Below the pieces are notes generated by a model. It was given only the letters and a program-made list of their open reading frames with translations. It was not told the DNA's origin and searched no databases. DNA of 64,000 bases, from contig JBGAFI010000006.1 of the NCBI GenBank assembly GCA_044227325.1, forward strand, positions 199,984 through 263,983, given 5' to 3'. The stretch comes from PFJX01 sp044227325 (GTDB taxonomy: Bacteria > Pseudomonadota > Gammaproteobacteria > Burkholderiales > Thiobacillaceae). Within the stretch, counting starts at the first letter, position 1; each line of letters starts with the position of its first letter. Below are positions 44,218 through 53,023 of the stretch, in pieces. The position numbers were made by a program, and so were the translations under genes.

Positions 44218-46719
44218 TCAGGTGGGGAAACACCGCGCGTCGTGCCTATCGCCGGCCAGCAGGCGCGCGAAGTCCTCGGCGGCCAAAGGAGGGCTGAAGT
44301 AATAGCCTTGCGCCTCGTCGCACTGCCGGGCGCGAAGCAAGACGAGCTGTTCCTTCGTTTCCAAGCCCTCGGCGACGACCCGATGCCTGAGGTTCTTGCC
44401 CATGTCGATCACCGTGGCGACGATGGTCGCGTCGTCCGCGTCGCTGGCCATGTCGCGCACGAAGGAGCGGTCGATCTTCAGGGTATCGATGGGAAAGCTT
44501 TTCAGATAACTCAGGCTCGAATAGCCCGTGCCGAAGTCGTCGATGGCCAGCCGCACGCCCATGGCCTTGAGCGCTGCGAGGACCGACGCCGAGGCTTCGG
44601 CGTCGTGCATGAGGATGCTTTCGGTCAACTCCAGTTCCAGCATGTCCGGCGCCAGACCGCTCCGCCGCAGGATCAGCGCGACGCCATCGAGAAAGCCCTT
44701 GTGCCTGAACTCCAGCGCGGAAACGTTGACCGCCACGGGCACGGCGGGCAGGCCGGCATCCAGCCAGCTCCGGGTTTGCCGACAGGCTTCGCCCAGCACC
44801 CAGCGGCCGAGCGGGACGATGAGGCCGCACTCTTCCGCGACCGACACGGACTGATCCGGGTTGATCAGGCCGTGCTCCGGATCGAGCCAGCGGACCAGGG
44901 CCTCGGCGCCGGTCATCGCGCCCGAGACAAGATCGATCTTGGGCTGGTAATGCAGCAGCAACTCTCCCGCCTTCAAGGCGCGGCGCAGACCGTTTTCCAC
45001 GGCCCGGCGACGGATCGCGCGGGTGTTCATGTCGACCCGGAAGAACTGGTAGTTGTTGCGTCCGCTGGCCTTGGCGTGAAACATGGCGGTGTCCGCGTTT
45101 TGCATCAAGGTATCCAGGGTGGTGCCATCGTCCGGATAGATGCCGATGCCGATGCTCGAGTTGACGTGGATCTCGTGCCCGCCGATCAGGTGCGGCGGGG
45201 CGAGCGCGGCGCGCAACTTTTCCGCGACGTCGGCCGCGTCCTGCGCGTGCTCGATCCGGGGCAGCAGGATCACGAACTCGTCGCCGCCCTGGCGGCAGAC
45301 GGTGTCGGTGGCGCGCACCGCCGCCGACAACCGGCCCGCGACCGATTGCAGCAACAGGTCGCCCACGGCATGCCCCAGCGAGTCGTTGATGTGCTTGAAA
45401 TCGTCCATATCCAGGAACAGCAGCGCGACCTGTCCGCGCTGCCGGCGCGCCAGGCCGATGGCCTGGGCCAGGCGCTCGGTCAGCAAGACCCGGTTGGGCA
45501 GACCGGTGAGGAAGTCGTGATGGGCCATATGGGCCATCTTCGACGCGATGGCGCGCGATCCGCTGACGTCGTGGAAGACGATCACCGCGCCCGCGACCCG
45601 GCCGTTCCTGTCGTGGATGGGCGCGGCGGTATCCTCGATCGCCAGCTCGGAGCCGTCGCGGCCGATCAACACGCAGTCCGCGGCCAGCTCCACGGGCTTG
45701 TCCTCGGCCATGGCGCGTAGCGCCGGATTCGCGCCGGTCTGGCGCGTCACGCCGTCGACGATCTTGAATACTTCCGCGAGCGGCTGACCCGACGCGGCCT
45801 CGCGCGACCAGCCGGTCATCGTCTCCGCCACCAGATTCAGATAGGTCACCTTGCCCTGGAGGTCGGTGGTCAACACGGCGTCGCCGATGGAGTTGAGCGT
45901 CACCTGGGCGCGCTCCTTTTCCTCGAACAAGGCGGCTTCCGCCGCTTTGCGTTCGCCGATGTCCTCGACCGTTTGCAGCAGGCCGAACGACTTGTCGCCG
46001 TCGCGCATGACGGCGCCATTGACGCGGGTCCAGACAATGCTCCCGTCTTCCCGCAGAAAACGGCATTCGCTCTGGAAGGGACGTTCGCCTCGCGCCGCGC
46101 CGCGCCACTCGGCGAGCACCCTTTGGCGGTCCTCGGGGTGGATCGCCATGCTCCAGTTCGTCCCCAGTGTCCGCGCGAAATCGAGCCCGGATATCCGGTG
46201 ATACGCGGCGTTGGTATAGACGCATTCGCCTTGGCCGTCGGCGACGAATAGCCCCAGCGGGGAGGCATCGCTCATGGCGCGGAAGCGCGCCTCGCTGCTC
46301 CGCAACGCGTCCTGGGCGGCCTTGCGCTCGATGGCGTAGCGCAGGGCGCGCGGAAACCAGTGCGCGTCGATCCGGCCTTTGGTGAAGTTGTCCCGGGCGC
46401 CGTGCCAGACAGCCTGACAGGCGATGTCTTCATCGCTCGGCGAACACAGGATCATGATCAGGACCTCCGGCGCGGCTGCGTGGATCCGGTCGAACACCTC
46501 GATACCCTGGCCGTCCGGCAAGCTCAGGTCGAGCAGGATCGCCGTGAACCCCGCGCCCGCCATTTCCGCGCCTGCCAGCCGGGCCAGCGCATCGGCGAGG
46601 CAGGTGACCCACGCGACGTGGAATGGGCCGTTGTTCGCGCCCGCCAGCGCGGTCCGGATCTGTTCCGCGTCGACGGGGTCGTCCTCGACGAGAAGCAAGC
46701 GGGTCGCGGCGTCGTCCAT
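44218..46719 (-). CDS. REC-PAS-PAS-GGDEF-EAL signalling protein
   Basis: 833 aa from ATG 46719, preceded by GGGAGACGAAAG. Order: response-regulator receiver (residues about 5-125, AILLDLSLPDG phospho-acceptor region), two PAS domains (about 145-270 and 275-390), GGDEF (RQGGDEFVILL) and EAL (TGAEALVRW, ELTESIL, DDFGTGYSS, KIDRSFV). Both cyclase and phosphodiesterase motifs look complete. No RxxD inhibitory site precedes GGDEF. Confidence 0.94.
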   Translation of the reverse strand: MDDAATRLLLVEDDPVDAEQIRTALAGANNGPFHVAWVTCLADALARLAGAEMAGAGFTAILLDLSLPDGQGIEVFDRIHAAAPEVLIMILCSPSDEDIACQAVWHGARDNFTKGRIDAHWFPRALRYAIERKAAQDALRSSEARFRAMSDASPLGLFVADGQGECVYTNAAYHRISGLDFARTLGTNWSMAIHPEDRQRVLAEWRGAARGERPFQSECRFLREDGSIVWTRVNGAVMRDGDKSFGLLQTVEDIGERKAAEAALFEEKERAQVTLNSIGDAVLTTDLQGKVTYLNLVAETMTGWSREAASGQPLAEVFKIVDGVTRQTGANPALRAMAEDKPVELAADCVLIGRDGSELAIEDTAAPIHDRNGRVAGAVIVFHDVSGSRAIASKMAHMAHHDFLTGLPNRVLLTERLAQAIGLARRQRGQVALLFLDMDDFKHINDSLGHAVGDLLLQSVAGRLSAAVRATDTVCRQGGDEFVILLPRIEHAQDAADVAEKLRAALAPPHLIGGHEIHVNSSIGIGIYPDDGTTLDTLMQNADTAMFHAKASGRNNYQFFRVDMNTRAIRRRAVENGLRRALKAGELLLHYQPKIDLVSGAMTGAEALVRWLDPEHGLINPDQSVSVAEECGLIVPLGRWVLGEACRQTRSWLDAGLPAVPVAVNVSALEFRHKGFLDGVALILRRSGLAPDMLELELTESILMHDAEASASVLAALKAMGVRLAIDDFGTGYSSLSYLKSFPIDTLKIDRSFVRDMASDADDATIVATVIDMGKNLRHRVVAEGLETKEQLVLLRARQCDEAQGYYFSPPLAAEDFARLLAGDRHDARCFPT

Positions 46720-46843
46720 CTTTCGTCTCCCATGTTCAGATGAACGACGCGCTGTCATGGCGCGGCCCGGTGGCGATCACTTGGTCGAGTGGGGTGTTCA
46801 TCGTGAGTCTTGCCGCCGTTCCGGGCTCGACGGGAAATATCGC

Positions 46844-47047
46844 TCAGGCATCCTTGACGCGCAGGCGTCCTTCCCAGCCGCAGCTCTGCCATTGGCAGCG
46901 GAAGCGGTGGACCGGCGAGAATTGGTTTATGAACCGGTCCAGCGACTGGCGTTGCACCCGGGACACCGGGCCGGCGCAGCGGGGGCATCGGTACTCGGGC
47001 ATGGCCGTGCGATCGCCGCCGGGCGCGTCGGAAGCGGCCGCGTTCAT
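46844..47047 (-). CDS. Small zinc-ribbon protein
   Basis: 67 aa from ATG 47047, which overlaps the upstream stop (ATGA); an internal ATG at 47002 is possible. CxxC pairs lie in YRCPRCAGPVSRV and FRCQWQSCGWEG, joined by LDRFINQF. The same domain occurs in the protein at 47978-48418, so the two are paralogues. Function unknown. Confidence 0.7.
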   Translation of the reverse strand: MNAAASDAPGGDRTAMPEYRCPRCAGPVSRVQRQSLDRFINQFSPVHRFRCQWQSCGWEGRLRVKDA

Positions 47048-47283
47048 GGCCTCGACGGCGCCAGGCCGGCGTCGCCCGCGGGCATCCCGGTGTCCGCGTC
47101 GGCCGCGCATGGCATTGGCGCGGCGATGTTCGCCGCCACGCCGCCTCCTGCATTTTCCGAGGGGGCCGCCACCGATTGCCGCCGCGCCCAATCGCGGAGG
47201 TGGCGCGTCCTATTGAAGGCGAAGCCGGTAACGGCGAGGCCGGCGGGGATCGGCGCCGGGAGGTGGCGGGTATAGGTTGTCAT
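47044..47283 (-). CDS. Small hypothetical protein coupled to the zinc-ribbon gene
   Basis: 79 aa from ATG 47283 with GAAGGAG upstream. The N-terminal part (GLAVTGFAFNRTRHLRDWAR) may be amphipathic; the rest is low complexity. It overlaps the zinc-ribbon gene by 4 bp. No family recognised. Confidence 0.6.
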   Translation of the reverse strand: MTTYTRHLPAPIPAGLAVTGFAFNRTRHLRDWARRQSVAAPSENAGGGVAANIAAPMPCAADADTGMPAGDAGLAPSRP

Positions 47284-47363
47284 GCTTGCTGCTCCTTCAA
47301 ATAGCGCCGGTTCCGGCGACCGGGTCGCCGAGGCCGGGGCGATGCCGACGCAGGTCGGCCGGT

Positions 47364-47588
47364 TCAGGATGAACGCTTGGCAAGGTGGTCCTTGTTGCGC
47401 TCTTCAAACCCCTTGATCTGCTGCTCGGCTTCGTCCTTGGTGATGCCATAGGCCTCTTGGAGCTTGCCCATCAATTCGACGCGCTTGCCGCCGATCACAT
47501 CGAGGTGATCGTCGGTGAGCTTGCCCCAGCGGGCTCTCACCTTGCCTTTGAATTGCTTCCAGTTGCCCTCGGCGATATCCCAGTTCAT
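47364..47588 (-). CDS. CsbD-family stress protein
   Basis: A 74-aa protein: MNWDIAEGNWKQFKGKVRAR, WGKLTDDHLDVIGGKRVELMG, then a YGITKDEAEQQI tail, the standard CsbD/YjbJ pattern. These are abundant general-stress proteins of unknown mechanism. Motif site 4 lies 161 bp upstream. Confidence 0.95.
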   Translation of the reverse strand: MNWDIAEGNWKQFKGKVRARWGKLTDDHLDVIGGKRVELMGKLQEAYGITKDEAEQQIKGFEERNKDHLAKRSS

Positions 47589-47749
47589 TTCCAACTCCTT
47601 GTGCGCGAACCCGGGGGCGGAATGGCCGACCGGACATCCTCTGGCCAGCGCGCCGCGCATCGTCGACGGTCGTCGCGTGCGGCGCGGTGGACGGATTCCA
47701 TGGAAATCCAGGATGCGGCATCAGGCTAATCCGGAGGGTGAGCCCGGTC

Positions 47750-47765
47750 TGTACGCTGCCGTACA
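47750..47765 (-). promoter_or_regulatory. Motif site 4 (csbD-like)
   Basis: Sense strand TGTACGGCAGCGTACA, with perfect TGTACG/CGTACA half-sites, followed by GACC. It is the closest copy to an ideal palindrome. Confidence 0.8.
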
Positions 47766-47860
47766 AATGCGCGCAGGACGGCGACGCGGGCGGGAAGGCG
47801 GCTTCCCGGGGCGCGGGCCGGGCGCTTGGGTGGGGACACGGAGCAAGGCGTTTCCCCGTA

Positions 47861-47876
47861 TGTACGACAGCGCACG
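47861..47876 (+). promoter_or_regulatory. Motif site 5 (zinc-ribbon membrane protein)
   Basis: TGTACGACAGCGCACG, preceded by GTA. It lies 101 bp upstream of the divergent gene at 47978, so this pair of divergent genes has one site each. Confidence 0.7.
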
Positions 47877-47977
47877 GAAATGGACCGGGCATTGGCCAAC
47901 AATGGCCGGGACGGTCGGTTTCCAGACCGTGGCCAGCCGCGATCCCGGTGTGCCGGCCAATTTGAAACGAGGAGCCA

Positions 47978-48418
47978 ATGATGCGGGATACACCCTACAC
48001 ACCCGTCACGGCGGTCGCCCGACCGCTCGCCTATGGCCGGGTCGGCGCTTCGTCCGGGCACACTTGCCCGGTCTGCGGGGAGCGTCGCGTGAGCCAGATT
48101 CCCCGCCGGGTCATCGACCGTTTCCTGGGGAGCTTCACCAAGCTTCGGCGCTTTCATTGCCCGAACTGCCATTGGCAGGGAAATCTGCCGGTACGCGGCA
48201 AGACCGGGGCGGTCCTGGTCAAGCCTCCGAAGACCCTCCTTGACGGGTTGCTGGTCGCCGTGCTCGTCGCCATCCTGATAAGCCTGGTGACGATGACGAG
48301 CATGTTCGCCATGGCATGGTTCGACGGCCAATTCGAAAGCCACGCCGACGCGCGCGCCCGGCAAGCGGTGTCGGATCTCCCCGCGCTCCCGATCAGGCGG
48401 GACCCGCCCGCGCGTTGA
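47978..48418 (+). CDS. Zinc-ribbon membrane protein
   Basis: 146 aa with GAGGAG upstream of ATG 47978. The zinc ribbon (HTCPVCGERRVSQIPRRVID, then FHCPNCHWQGNLPV) is homologous to the small protein at 46844-47047. A membrane segment at about residues 90-112 and a short exported tail follow. A terminator lies about 65 bp downstream. Function unknown. Confidence 0.75.
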   Translation: MMRDTPYTPVTAVARPLAYGRVGASSGHTCPVCGERRVSQIPRRVIDRFLGSFTKLRRFHCPNCHWQGNLPVRGKTGAVLVKPPKTLLDGLLVAVLVAILISLVTMTSMFAMAWFDGQFESHADARARQAVSDLPALPIRRDPPAR

Positions 48419-48480
48419 GAGGAACGCGCGGGGGCGATGCATGGAAGGCGACATGCCGTTCTCCCGCCCGCCCCCAAAAG

Positions 48481-48505
48481 CAGACGGCCCCGAGGGGCCG
48501 TCTTT
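48481..48505. terminator. Bidirectional intrinsic terminator
   Basis: AGACGGCCCC-GA-GGGGCCGTCT with TTTTCC after it on the plus strand and a CTTTTG run on the minus strand. It separates the zinc-ribbon gene from the convergent crystallin-type gene. Confidence 0.85.
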
Positions 48506-48555
48506 TCCGTCTACCGCGATGATGCGTCAGGGGCGAGGGCGCTCAGACATGCAGG

Positions 48556-49497
48556 TCAAACACGAGGCTCGCCCCGCTCGTTGACGGTCACGGTGGCGCC
48601 CGGGTTCTCGGTGGTCTGGATGCGATGCTCCTGGCCGCGGAAGTTGTAGGTGACATCCCAGTATTCCGGACGGGCATAGCGGGTCGTGTTGGCGCAATGC
48701 TGGACGTCCTGGGTGGACACCTGTCGTTCGTCGCGGTCGCGGCCGAGGTTGGCCCCCACCACGGCGCCCGCCACCGCGCCACCGGCCGTGGCGAGATCCC
48801 TGCCGCCGCCGGCGCCGACCTGGTGTCCCAGGATGCCGCCGATCAAGGCGCCGACGATGGCGCCGGGCGCGTTGGAAGCGCGCTTGTTCTGAACGACCTG
48901 CTCATGTTCGACCCAGCATCGCTGCTCCGGCGGTCCGACCACCGCGTGCACCGAGGTCACGTTCGCTTCATAGGTCCGTTCGTTATAACGCCGGTGATAG
49001 TCGTAGGCGGCGACGGGGGCGGGCAGATAGGGATTGCCGCCGCGGTGCTCGTCGTGGTCCCGACGCGGGTCTTCCATGGCGCCGGAGTTGGGGAGATAGG
49101 GATTGCGGTTGCCCCGCTCGTCGTCATGGCGACGCGGGTCTTGCGCGGCGGGCGCGGACATGGCGCCGTAGCCGAAGGGGTTGCCGCTCATGATCCGGAC
49201 CGATGAAACACGGTCGTTCAACCCCATCGCGGTCAGGGACGGATACTGGCCCGGACGCAGAACGACGCAACGGCCGGCGTACTCGGCGTCCTCGCAAACC
49301 TGCCACCAGTCGCGATCGACCACGACCGAGGAGGCGCGGTCGTTGAAGCCGACGCGCTTGAAATTGGGAACCTGCTGCTCGGTGTTGAAGGAACGGCCCT
49401 TGAAGCCATCGTGTTCATAAAAGGTGACTTCGGCGGCCGCGTGCGTGGCGAAAGCCGCGCCGGCCAGCAACAAGGCGTTTCTCAATACTGCATTCAT
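48556..49497 (-). CDS. Beta/gamma-crystallin-type protein with glycine-zipper domain
   Basis: 313 aa with a signal peptide (ending near THAAA). A beta/gamma-crystallin-like domain (VTFYEHDGFKGRSFNTEQQV, then CVVLRPGQYPSLTAMGLNDR) spans residues 24-105. A repetitive linker with two NPYLP units follows, then a glycine-zipper segment (GAIVGALIGGILGHQVGAGG) and a C-terminal beta domain. ATG 49497 follows AGGAG. Motif site 6 is 106 bp upstream. It is probably an outer-membrane stress protein. Confidence 0.85.
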   Translation of the reverse strand: MNAVLRNALLLAGAAFATHAAAEVTFYEHDGFKGRSFNTEQQVPNFKRVGFNDRASSVVVDRDWWQVCEDAEYAGRCVVLRPGQYPSLTAMGLNDRVSSVRIMSGNPFGYGAMSAPAAQDPRRHDDERGNRNPYLPNSGAMEDPRRDHDEHRGGNPYLPAPVAAYDYHRRYNERTYEANVTSVHAVVGPPEQRCWVEHEQVVQNKRASNAPGAIVGALIGGILGHQVGAGGGRDLATAGGAVAGAVVGANLGRDRDERQVSTQDVQHCANTTRYARPEYWDVTYNFRGQEHRIQTTENPGATVTVNERGEPRV

Positions 49498-49603
49498 GTA
49501 TTTCTCCTGGAGGGCGTGAGGGGAATAAACCGGGCATGGGGAAATCCGATCCCGGAGTTCGAAATATCGGAAGGCCATGCTGGCGCGCCGTCGAGCCGGA
49601 GTC

Positions 49604-49619
49604 TGTGCGGGTCCGAACA
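49604..49619 (-). promoter_or_regulatory. Motif site 6 (crystallin-type gene)
   Basis: Sense strand TGTTCGGACCCGCACA inside CTA...GAC flanks; 106 bp upstream of the start. Confidence 0.75.
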
Positions 49620-49743
49620 TAGCGGGTGCTTTGCGCATCCCCGGCGCGGCGGAGGGCGGGAAATCCGGCGAGCGGGGCGTTGCCGCCCCCTCAAGGCGGC
49701 GACGAATGGATGCCAAGGCGCGACGCGAAGAAATTTTCGCCTG

Positions 49744-49759
49744 TGTTCGCCAACGCACT
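49744..49759 (+). promoter_or_regulatory. Motif site 7 (collagen-like lipoprotein)
   Basis: TGTTCGCCAACGCACT, 123 bp upstream of the plus-strand gene at 49883. It is divergent to site 6. Confidence 0.65.
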
Positions 49760-49882
49760 GAATCGGCCTGGGCATGTGCCTATGTTGCTTGCTTATCGGT
49801 TCGATCTCTCCGGTTGAACCGGTTGGCTCGCGGACATCACGATGGTCGCCGCGTCATCCATCTCCACCATGAAGGACTTCCC

Positions 49883-50164
49883 ATGAACCGTTCCATATTG
49901 ATTTCGACCCTGTTCGCGATGCTGAGCTTGTGCGGCTGCGATCGGCCCGCCACGGTCTATGTGCCGGTCGCGGTCGCGGTCGCGCCCGTACCCGGACCTC
50001 CCGGCCCGCAAGGCGCCACCGGCGACCAGGGCATGATGGGCAACCGGGGCGCGCAGGGATATCAGGGCAACGACGGCATGCCCGGCCAGCAGGGCCAGCA
50101 GGGCCAGCCGGGCGACGGCAATACGGTGATCGTCGTGCCGCCCGCCGCCGAACCCGCGAAATGA
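49883..50164 (+). CDS. Short collagen-like lipoprotein
   Basis: 93 aa. Lipobox LSLCGC places the acylated Cys near residue 19. Residues about 38-78 are Gly-X-Y triplets (GPPGPQGATGDQGMMGNRGA and onward). It shares this design with the larger protein at 61713. Probably a surface lipoprotein. Confidence 0.82.
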   Translation: MNRSILISTLFAMLSLCGCDRPATVYVPVAVAVAPVPGPPGPQGATGDQGMMGNRGAQGYQGNDGMPGQQGQQGQPGDGNTVIVVPPAAEPAK

Positions 50165-50194
50165 AAATCCACGCGTGACTTCAAGGAGAACACC

Positions 50195-50353
50195 ATGAGC
50201 TTGGGAACCATACTGTTGATCGTTTTGATCCTGATGTTGATCGGCGCCATTCCCAGTTGGCCGCATAGCAGGAACTGGGGCTACGGACCCAGCGGCGGCC
50301 TGGGTCTGGTGGTGGTCATTCTCATCGTCCTGTTGGTGATGGGGCGGTTGTGA
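50195..50353 (+). CDS. DUF3309-family small membrane protein
   Basis: 52 aa behind AAGGAG. Two hydrophobic segments flank the motif IPSWPHSRNWGYGPSGG, the DUF3309 signature. Such peptides are common in stress loci. It follows the collagen-like gene by 30 bp and is likely co-transcribed. Confidence 0.88.
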   Translation: MSLGTILLIVLILMLIGAIPSWPHSRNWGYGPSGGLGLVVVILIVLLVMGRL

Positions 50354-50413
50354 CCGGGGCGTCACCCCAGCGGCCGCTGGCCGGCGCGCGCATGCCTCCT
50401 TGATGGTGTGCCC

Positions 50414-51934
50414 ATGTTCCCGGCGGCCTTGATTCCCAGCTTGTTGCGCGCGGCAAGCCATCCGGCGCGCCCGCGCCACGGGTTGGCGCTCTGCCTGGTC
50501 GGCCTGGCCGGTTGCGCCAACCTGCCCACCATCGTGCCCGATCTGGCGCGAAGCCCCGGCTCGCCGGTGCAACTGGAAGGGGCGCGCGGCCCGCTCTCGG
50601 CCGCGCGCAGCAAGGCGATCCTCGCCCGCCTGGCTAGCCGCGGCCAGGATACCGACATCTTCGAACGCCACCTGGCCCTCGAGGAGGCTATCGTCGGCAG
50701 CCCGTTGACCACCGGCAACGAGGTGCGTCTGCTCCAGGACGGCCCGGCCACCTACCGGGCCATGTATGCGGCCATCCTGGCGGCGCGGGACCACATCAAC
50801 ATGGAGACCTACATCCTGGACGACGACGAGGTCGGCCAGCGCTTCGCCCGCGCCCTGATGGACAAGCAGCGGCAGGGCGTGCAGGTCAACCTTCTGCGCG
50901 ACAGCGTGGGCACGCTGGACACCCCGGAGACGTTCTTTCAGCAACTGTCCGACAGCGGCGTCGAGGTGCTCGAATTCAATCCCGTGAATCCCCTGGATAT
51001 CCGCAAGGAATGGGCACTGAACCAGCGCGACCACCGCAAGCTGCTGATCGTCGATGGACGCACGGCCTTCCTCGGCGGCATCAACATCAGCAGCGTTTAT
51101 TCCGGCGGCTCGTTCAGAACGGGATCGCGCGGCAAAGCCCGGAGCAAACCGCAAAGCGAATCCCCGAGCGAATCCCATGGTGAATCCAATGGCGCATTCA
51201 ATGCCGAATCCCATGCCGAGCCCGGCGGCGGGATCGAGAACAACCCGGCGTGGCGCGACACCGATCTGCAATTGCGGGGGCCGGTGGTGGCCGAATTCCA
51301 GAAACTGTTCCTCGCCACCTGGGAAAGCCAGAAGGGCAAGCCACTGGCCGCGAAAAACTACTTTCCGCCCGCCGAGAACGTTGGCCGGGAGGTGGTGCGC
51401 GCGATCGGCAGCTCGCCCGACGAACCGTTCAGCCTGATCTATTCCACGCTGCTCTCCGCCATCGCTAGCGCCGAGACCAGCGTGCACCTGACCAATGCCT
51501 ATTTCGCCCCCGATCCCCAGTTGCTCGACGCCCTCGAGGCGGCCGCCGGTCGCGGCGTCGACGTGACCCTGATCCTGCCCGGCCGCACCGACTCCTGGCT
51601 GGTATTCCACGCCGGGCACGGTTATTACGACCGGTTGCTGCGGGCGGGCGTGAAGATTTACGAGCGGCGCGGGGTGATCCTGCATTCCAAGACGGCGCTG
51701 ATCGACGGCGTCTGGGCCACGGTGGGCTCGACCAACCTGGACTGGCGCAGCTTCCTGCACAACCAGGAGGTGAACGCGGTGGTGCTGGGCGCCGAATTCG
51801 GCAAACAGGTACAGACGATGTTCGACAAGGATCTGGCGGCGTCCGACGCGATCACGCTGGAACAGTGGGAGCGCCGCCCGCTCGGCCCGCGCCTCAAGGA
51901 GTGGTTCGCAAGGATCTGGGAATACTGGCTGTGA
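50414..51934 (+). CDS. Phospholipase D/cardiolipin synthase-like lipoprotein
   Basis: 506 aa (ATG 50408 also possible) with lipobox LAGC near residue 34. Two HKD motifs, NQRDHRKLLIVDGRTAFLGG and VILHSKTALIDGVWATVGST, form the phosphatidyl-transferase site. Between them lies an insert of about 25 residues (SESPSESHGESNGAFN) encoded by 12-bp tandem repeats at 51156-51215. It may make or remodel phospholipids at the outer face of the inner membrane or at the outer membrane. Confidence 0.9.
   Translation: MFPAALIPSLLRAASHPARPRHGLALCLVGLAGCANLPTIVPDLARSPGSPVQLEGARGPLSAARSKAILARLASRGQDTDIFERHLALEEAIVGSPLTTGNEVRLLQDGPATYRAMYAAILAARDHINMETYILDDDEVGQRFARALMDKQRQGVQVNLLRDSVGTLDTPETFFQQLSDSGVEVLEFNPVNPLDIRKEWALNQRDHRKLLIVDGRTAFLGGINISSVYSGGSFRTGSRGKARSKPQSESPSESHGESNGAFNAESHAEPGGGIENNPAWRDTDLQLRGPVVAEFQKLFLATWESQKGKPLAAKNYFPPAENVGREVVRAIGSSPDEPFSLIYSTLLSAIASAETSVHLTNAYFAPDPQLLDALEAAAGRGVDVTLILPGRTDSWLVFHAGHGYYDRLLRAGVKIYERRGVILHSKTALIDGVWATVGSTNLDWRSFLHNQEVNAVVLGAEFGKQVQTMFDKDLAASDAITLEQWERRPLGPRLKEWFARIWEYWL
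51156..51215. repeat. 12-bp minisatellite in the phospholipase gene
   Basis: Five units related to GCGAATCCCATG in tandem, in frame, giving four-residue repeats of the form xESx. Unit number changes would alter only the linker between the two halves of the enzyme. Confidence 0.75.
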
Positions 51935-51964
51935 GCGGGGCCGGTAGCACGCGCGGCGAAGCCG

Positions 51965-52483
51965 TCATGCCTGCACGAAGGTGGTCACGCGGCGTCTGGT
52001 GCGCTCGCGCAGCGAATCCTCGCGCATGGTATCCGCCAACTGCTCCAGGCGCGGGATGCCGTAAAGGATCACGGTTTCCAGGCTGGCGTCCGATGAGCGC
52101 AGATGCAGCGCGCAGTAGCCCGCGAGCCGCATTCCCAATGGCTTGTGCAGGTCGAAGTGATCGATGCGGAACAGCTCGATGCTGTCCTTGTTTTTCGACA
52201 GGACACCGCGTTCGATCCTGACCCGCTGGGTGGTGATCTCGTAGGTCGTCGCTTGGCTTTTGAGCCAATAGAAGGCCAGGGCGATGCCCAGTGTCGGCAC
52301 CACGGCGAGCCATTGCCAGGCGTTAAAGATGACGGCTGGGTGGCCGGTGAACAGAGTTTGTTCGTGTTCGGACTCGCGCGATGCGGCAAACGCCGCCAGA
52401 TCGACGCCGCAGAAACGGCACTTGATGGCGGCGGCCTTGATGGTTTCACCGCAAACCGGGCAGGCTTTGGTGGTGTCGTTCAT
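51965..52483 (-). CDS. Zinc-ribbon plus bacterial PH-domain membrane protein
   Basis: 172 aa from ATG 52483. An N-terminal zinc ribbon (KACPVCGETIKAAAIKCRFC) is followed by a membrane segment (about residues 50-70) and a bPH2 domain (TTYEITTQRVRIERGVLSKN, FRIDHFDLHKPLGMRLAGYC). Related proteins are membrane-associated with unknown function. Confidence 0.85.
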   Translation of the reverse strand: MNDTTKACPVCGETIKAAAIKCRFCGVDLAAFAASRESEHEQTLFTGHPAVIFNAWQWLAVVPTLGIALAFYWLKSQATTYEITTQRVRIERGVLSKNKDSIELFRIDHFDLHKPLGMRLAGYCALHLRSSDASLETVILYGIPRLEQLADTMREDSLRERTRRRVTTFVQA

Positions 52484-52537
52484 GCCTCGAATCCTTGTGT
52501 TGATCTTTGCGAAAGTCATGCCACCGCGCGCCCCCTC

Positions 52538-52582
52538 CAACCCTCCCCCGCTCGCGAGGGAGGGTTGGAGAGGGAGGATTGC
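52538..52582. repeat. Dispersed GC palindrome
   Basis: AACCCTCCCCCGCTCGCGAG and its complement, same family as copies at 28.0, 40.39 and 56.77 kb. It lies between the entericidin-like gene and the PH-domain gene. Confidence 0.6.
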
Positions 52583-52615
52583 TCCGCGTGCTCATGGAAC
52601 ATTCAGGTCGGCTGA

Positions 52616-52768
52616 TTACCTGTGCTCGTTCGCCTCGTCCTTGATGGCGGTGCCGGCCCGTTGAACGTCCTTTCCCGCGCCTTCGATCGTGTTGCAGCCG
52701 GTAACCGCCGCGGTGGCGCCGACAATGGAGAGCAAAGTAAGCAGCGTCGCGAAAACTCGTTTGAACAT
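52616..52768 (-). CDS. Entericidin-like lipoprotein
   Basis: A 50-aa peptide: hydrophobic signal with lipobox AVTGC (Cys25), then NTIEGAGKDVQRAGTAIKDE, the entericidin A/B pattern. Entericidins are toxin/antidote-like lipoproteins of stationary phase. Motif site 8 lies 102 bp upstream. Confidence 0.9.
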   Translation of the reverse strand: MFKRVFATLLTLLSIVGATAAVTGCNTIEGAGKDVQRAGTAIKDEANEHR

Positions 52769-52870
52769 GGCCATTCCTTAAAATAATTTGGGTCAATATG
52801 CGGCGCGCGAGAAGCAAATTCCGCCTTCCGCGCCACCTGCTTCAATGTGTCTCGCTAGCCCCGGTTTTTC

Positions 52871-52886
52871 TGTGCGCTGCCGAACA
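52871..52886 (-). promoter_or_regulatory. Motif site 8 (entericidin-like)
   Basis: Sense strand TGTTCGGCAGCGCACA with CCTA before and GAA after; 102 bp upstream of the start. Confidence 0.8.
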
Positions 52887-52949
52887 TAGGCCAGGGATGC
52901 GGGGCGTACTTGTTTCGCCCCTTGCCCGGATGGAGTGCCCGTCCCGGGC

Positions 52950-53015
52950 ACTCCCCGAGCCTCCCCCTTCACGGCCGCTTGGAGGGCGTGTCCAAGACCC
53001 GCTTGCGGAGCGCGA
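52950..53015. repeat. Dispersed repeat related to the riboswitch insert
   Basis: Contains GGAGGGCGTGTCCAAGACC followed by CGCTTGCGG, very like GGGCGTGTCGAGAACCGC followed by TTGCGC inside the thiC leader at about 22741-22764. This indicates a dispersed family. Confidence 0.5.
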
Positions 53016-53023
53016 AGGCGGCC

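Noticed and set aside
49740..49800. Possible sigma-54 promoter before the collagen-like gene
   Set aside because: GG and GC elements do not have the required 10-bp spacing.
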